DNA of 64,000 nucleotides from Planctomycetota bacterium (GTDB lineage Bacteria; Planctomycetota; SZUA-567; H5-PLA8). Shown here in pieces: positions 63,637 through 64,000 of this stretch (its first letter is position 1; the number at the start of each line of letters is the position of its first letter). Made by a program: the position numbers and the translations under genes. The stretch covers positions 124,001 through 188,000 of the forward strand of contig JAKLKQ010000003.1 in NCBI GenBank assembly GCA_023150555.1, given 5' to 3'. Below the pieces are notes generated by a model. It did not search any database. It was not told where the DNA came from and saw only the letters and a list, made by a program, of their open reading frames with translations.

Positions 63637-64000
63637 CTACGGCGTCTTCAACGTCTGTGCGGGCACGTCCTGCGACGCCACGCCGCGCGCCTCCAGGTCG
63701 GCGATGTGCTTCTCCGCTTCGTTCGCCACCCCGGGCTCCAGCTCGCGGTACTCGATACTCAGGATCACCGCCGCGGTGGCCTCGATCACCAGGTTGTCCA
63801 GCGCCACCCTGGGTTCGATCCGCGCCACCGACGCGAGCGTTCCGTTGATGGTGGTCACGTCGTTGCGCCCGTCGAAGGTAGAGACCAGCACCTGCGCGCG
63901 GCGGGGCTGTCCGTCGAGCCCGGCATTTGGGTCGCGCCACAGCCGCATCGCGCGCGAGGTCCGCCCCGCCAGCTTCAGGATCTTCAGGTTCGATTTCTCG
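63637..64000 (-). CDS. Partial gene, N-terminus beyond the window
   Basis: An open frame enters from the right edge and ends at a TAG at 63637-63639, giving 120 codons of C-terminus. The text FDGRNDVTTINGTLASVARIEPRVALDNL and ILSIEYRELEPG looks like a beta-rich domain. No family is recognised. An internal ATG at 63948 could be mistaken for the start, but the frame continues upstream without a stop. It lies upstream of the GT4 gene. Confidence 0.6.
   Translation of the reverse strand, partial: EKSNLKILKLAGRTSRAMRLWRDPNAGLDGQPRRAQVLVSTFDGRNDVTTINGTLASVARIEPRVALDNLVIEATAAVILSIEYRELEPGVANEAEKHIADLEARGVASQDVPAQTLKTP

Overview
The window is chromosomal DNA from a GC-rich bacterium, most likely a member of or relative of the Planctomycetota/PVC assemblage (Planctomycetota, Lentisphaerota, Hydrogenedentota and similar uncultured lineages). 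This is inferred from several traits: divergent uroporphyrinogen-decarboxylase-like enzymes, very large secreted PQQ-type beta-propeller proteins, DUF4832 and GH42-like sugar enzymes, sulfotransferases, hopanoid genes, a SpoIIE/STAS/FHA signalling cluster, and intergenic palindromes of the CACTGG...CCAGTG type. Outer-membrane proteins and a Wza-like exporter indicate a Gram-negative envelope. No rRNA, tRNA, CRISPR array, transposase or phage gene was seen.

Layout. 1-4901: two divergent URO-D-like genes, a lower-GC secreted unknown and an orphan FtsX/DevC-type ABC permease. 5193-17156: a dispersed exopolysaccharide block with a Wzc-type co-polymerase/tyrosine kinase, a GntR-LacI hybrid regulator whose ribosome binding site lies in a hairpin, a secreted PQQ protein with a methyltransferase-like N-terminus, a Wza-like SLBB export protein, an outer-membrane barrel and a HEAT/DUF4388 protein. 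17625-21125: an NCS2 permease, an MshEN-PilZ protein and a secreted SMP-30 protein. 21142-23852: a sulfotransferase-GT2 fusion gene split by one in-frame TAG, divergent from a second sulfotransferase. 23988-29645: a GH42-like hydrolase with a mannose-6-phosphate isomerase, hpnH and an NAD(P)-binding reductase. 29963-35161: a 1732-residue protein combining an S53-like serine peptidase with a gingipain-type (C25) cysteine peptidase. 35236-40113: a DUF4832 protein, hpnA, a small membrane protein, a YceI protein and galactokinase.

40136-43401: a partner-switching module (STAS, FHA-DUF4388, HATPase-GAF-SpoIIE phosphatase). 43539-48867: two membrane proteins, superoxide dismutase with a strong terminator, a dGTPase-like HD hydrolase, a SUFU-domain protein and a HIT hydrolase. 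49063-51071: an ECF sigma factor, its likely membrane anti-sigma factor and a small secreted protein. 51072-56234: an AT-richer accessory block with repeat-rich non-coding DNA, an Imm11-like gene joined to a 680-residue secreted unknown, and a secreted unknown lying between 34-bp direct repeats. 56235-64000: a 1626-residue PQQ protein, a lipoprotein, a GT4 glycosyltransferase and a partial gene.

The most unusual non-coding signal is a set of palindromes (TCGCGAAATYTCGCGA, GTGCAC-type and TACAGAAyrTTCTGTA-type) sharing a vocabulary across intergenic regions near 5.1, 27.3 and 51.1 kb, with a weaker relative near 29.8 kb. A second set, CACTGGCTAGC...GATCCAGTG hairpins, occurs three times within 4.4 kb of the accessory block. 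Start codons were chosen by visible Shine-Dalgarno sequences, signal peptides and family N-termini. No database search was run, so all family names rest on motif recognition.
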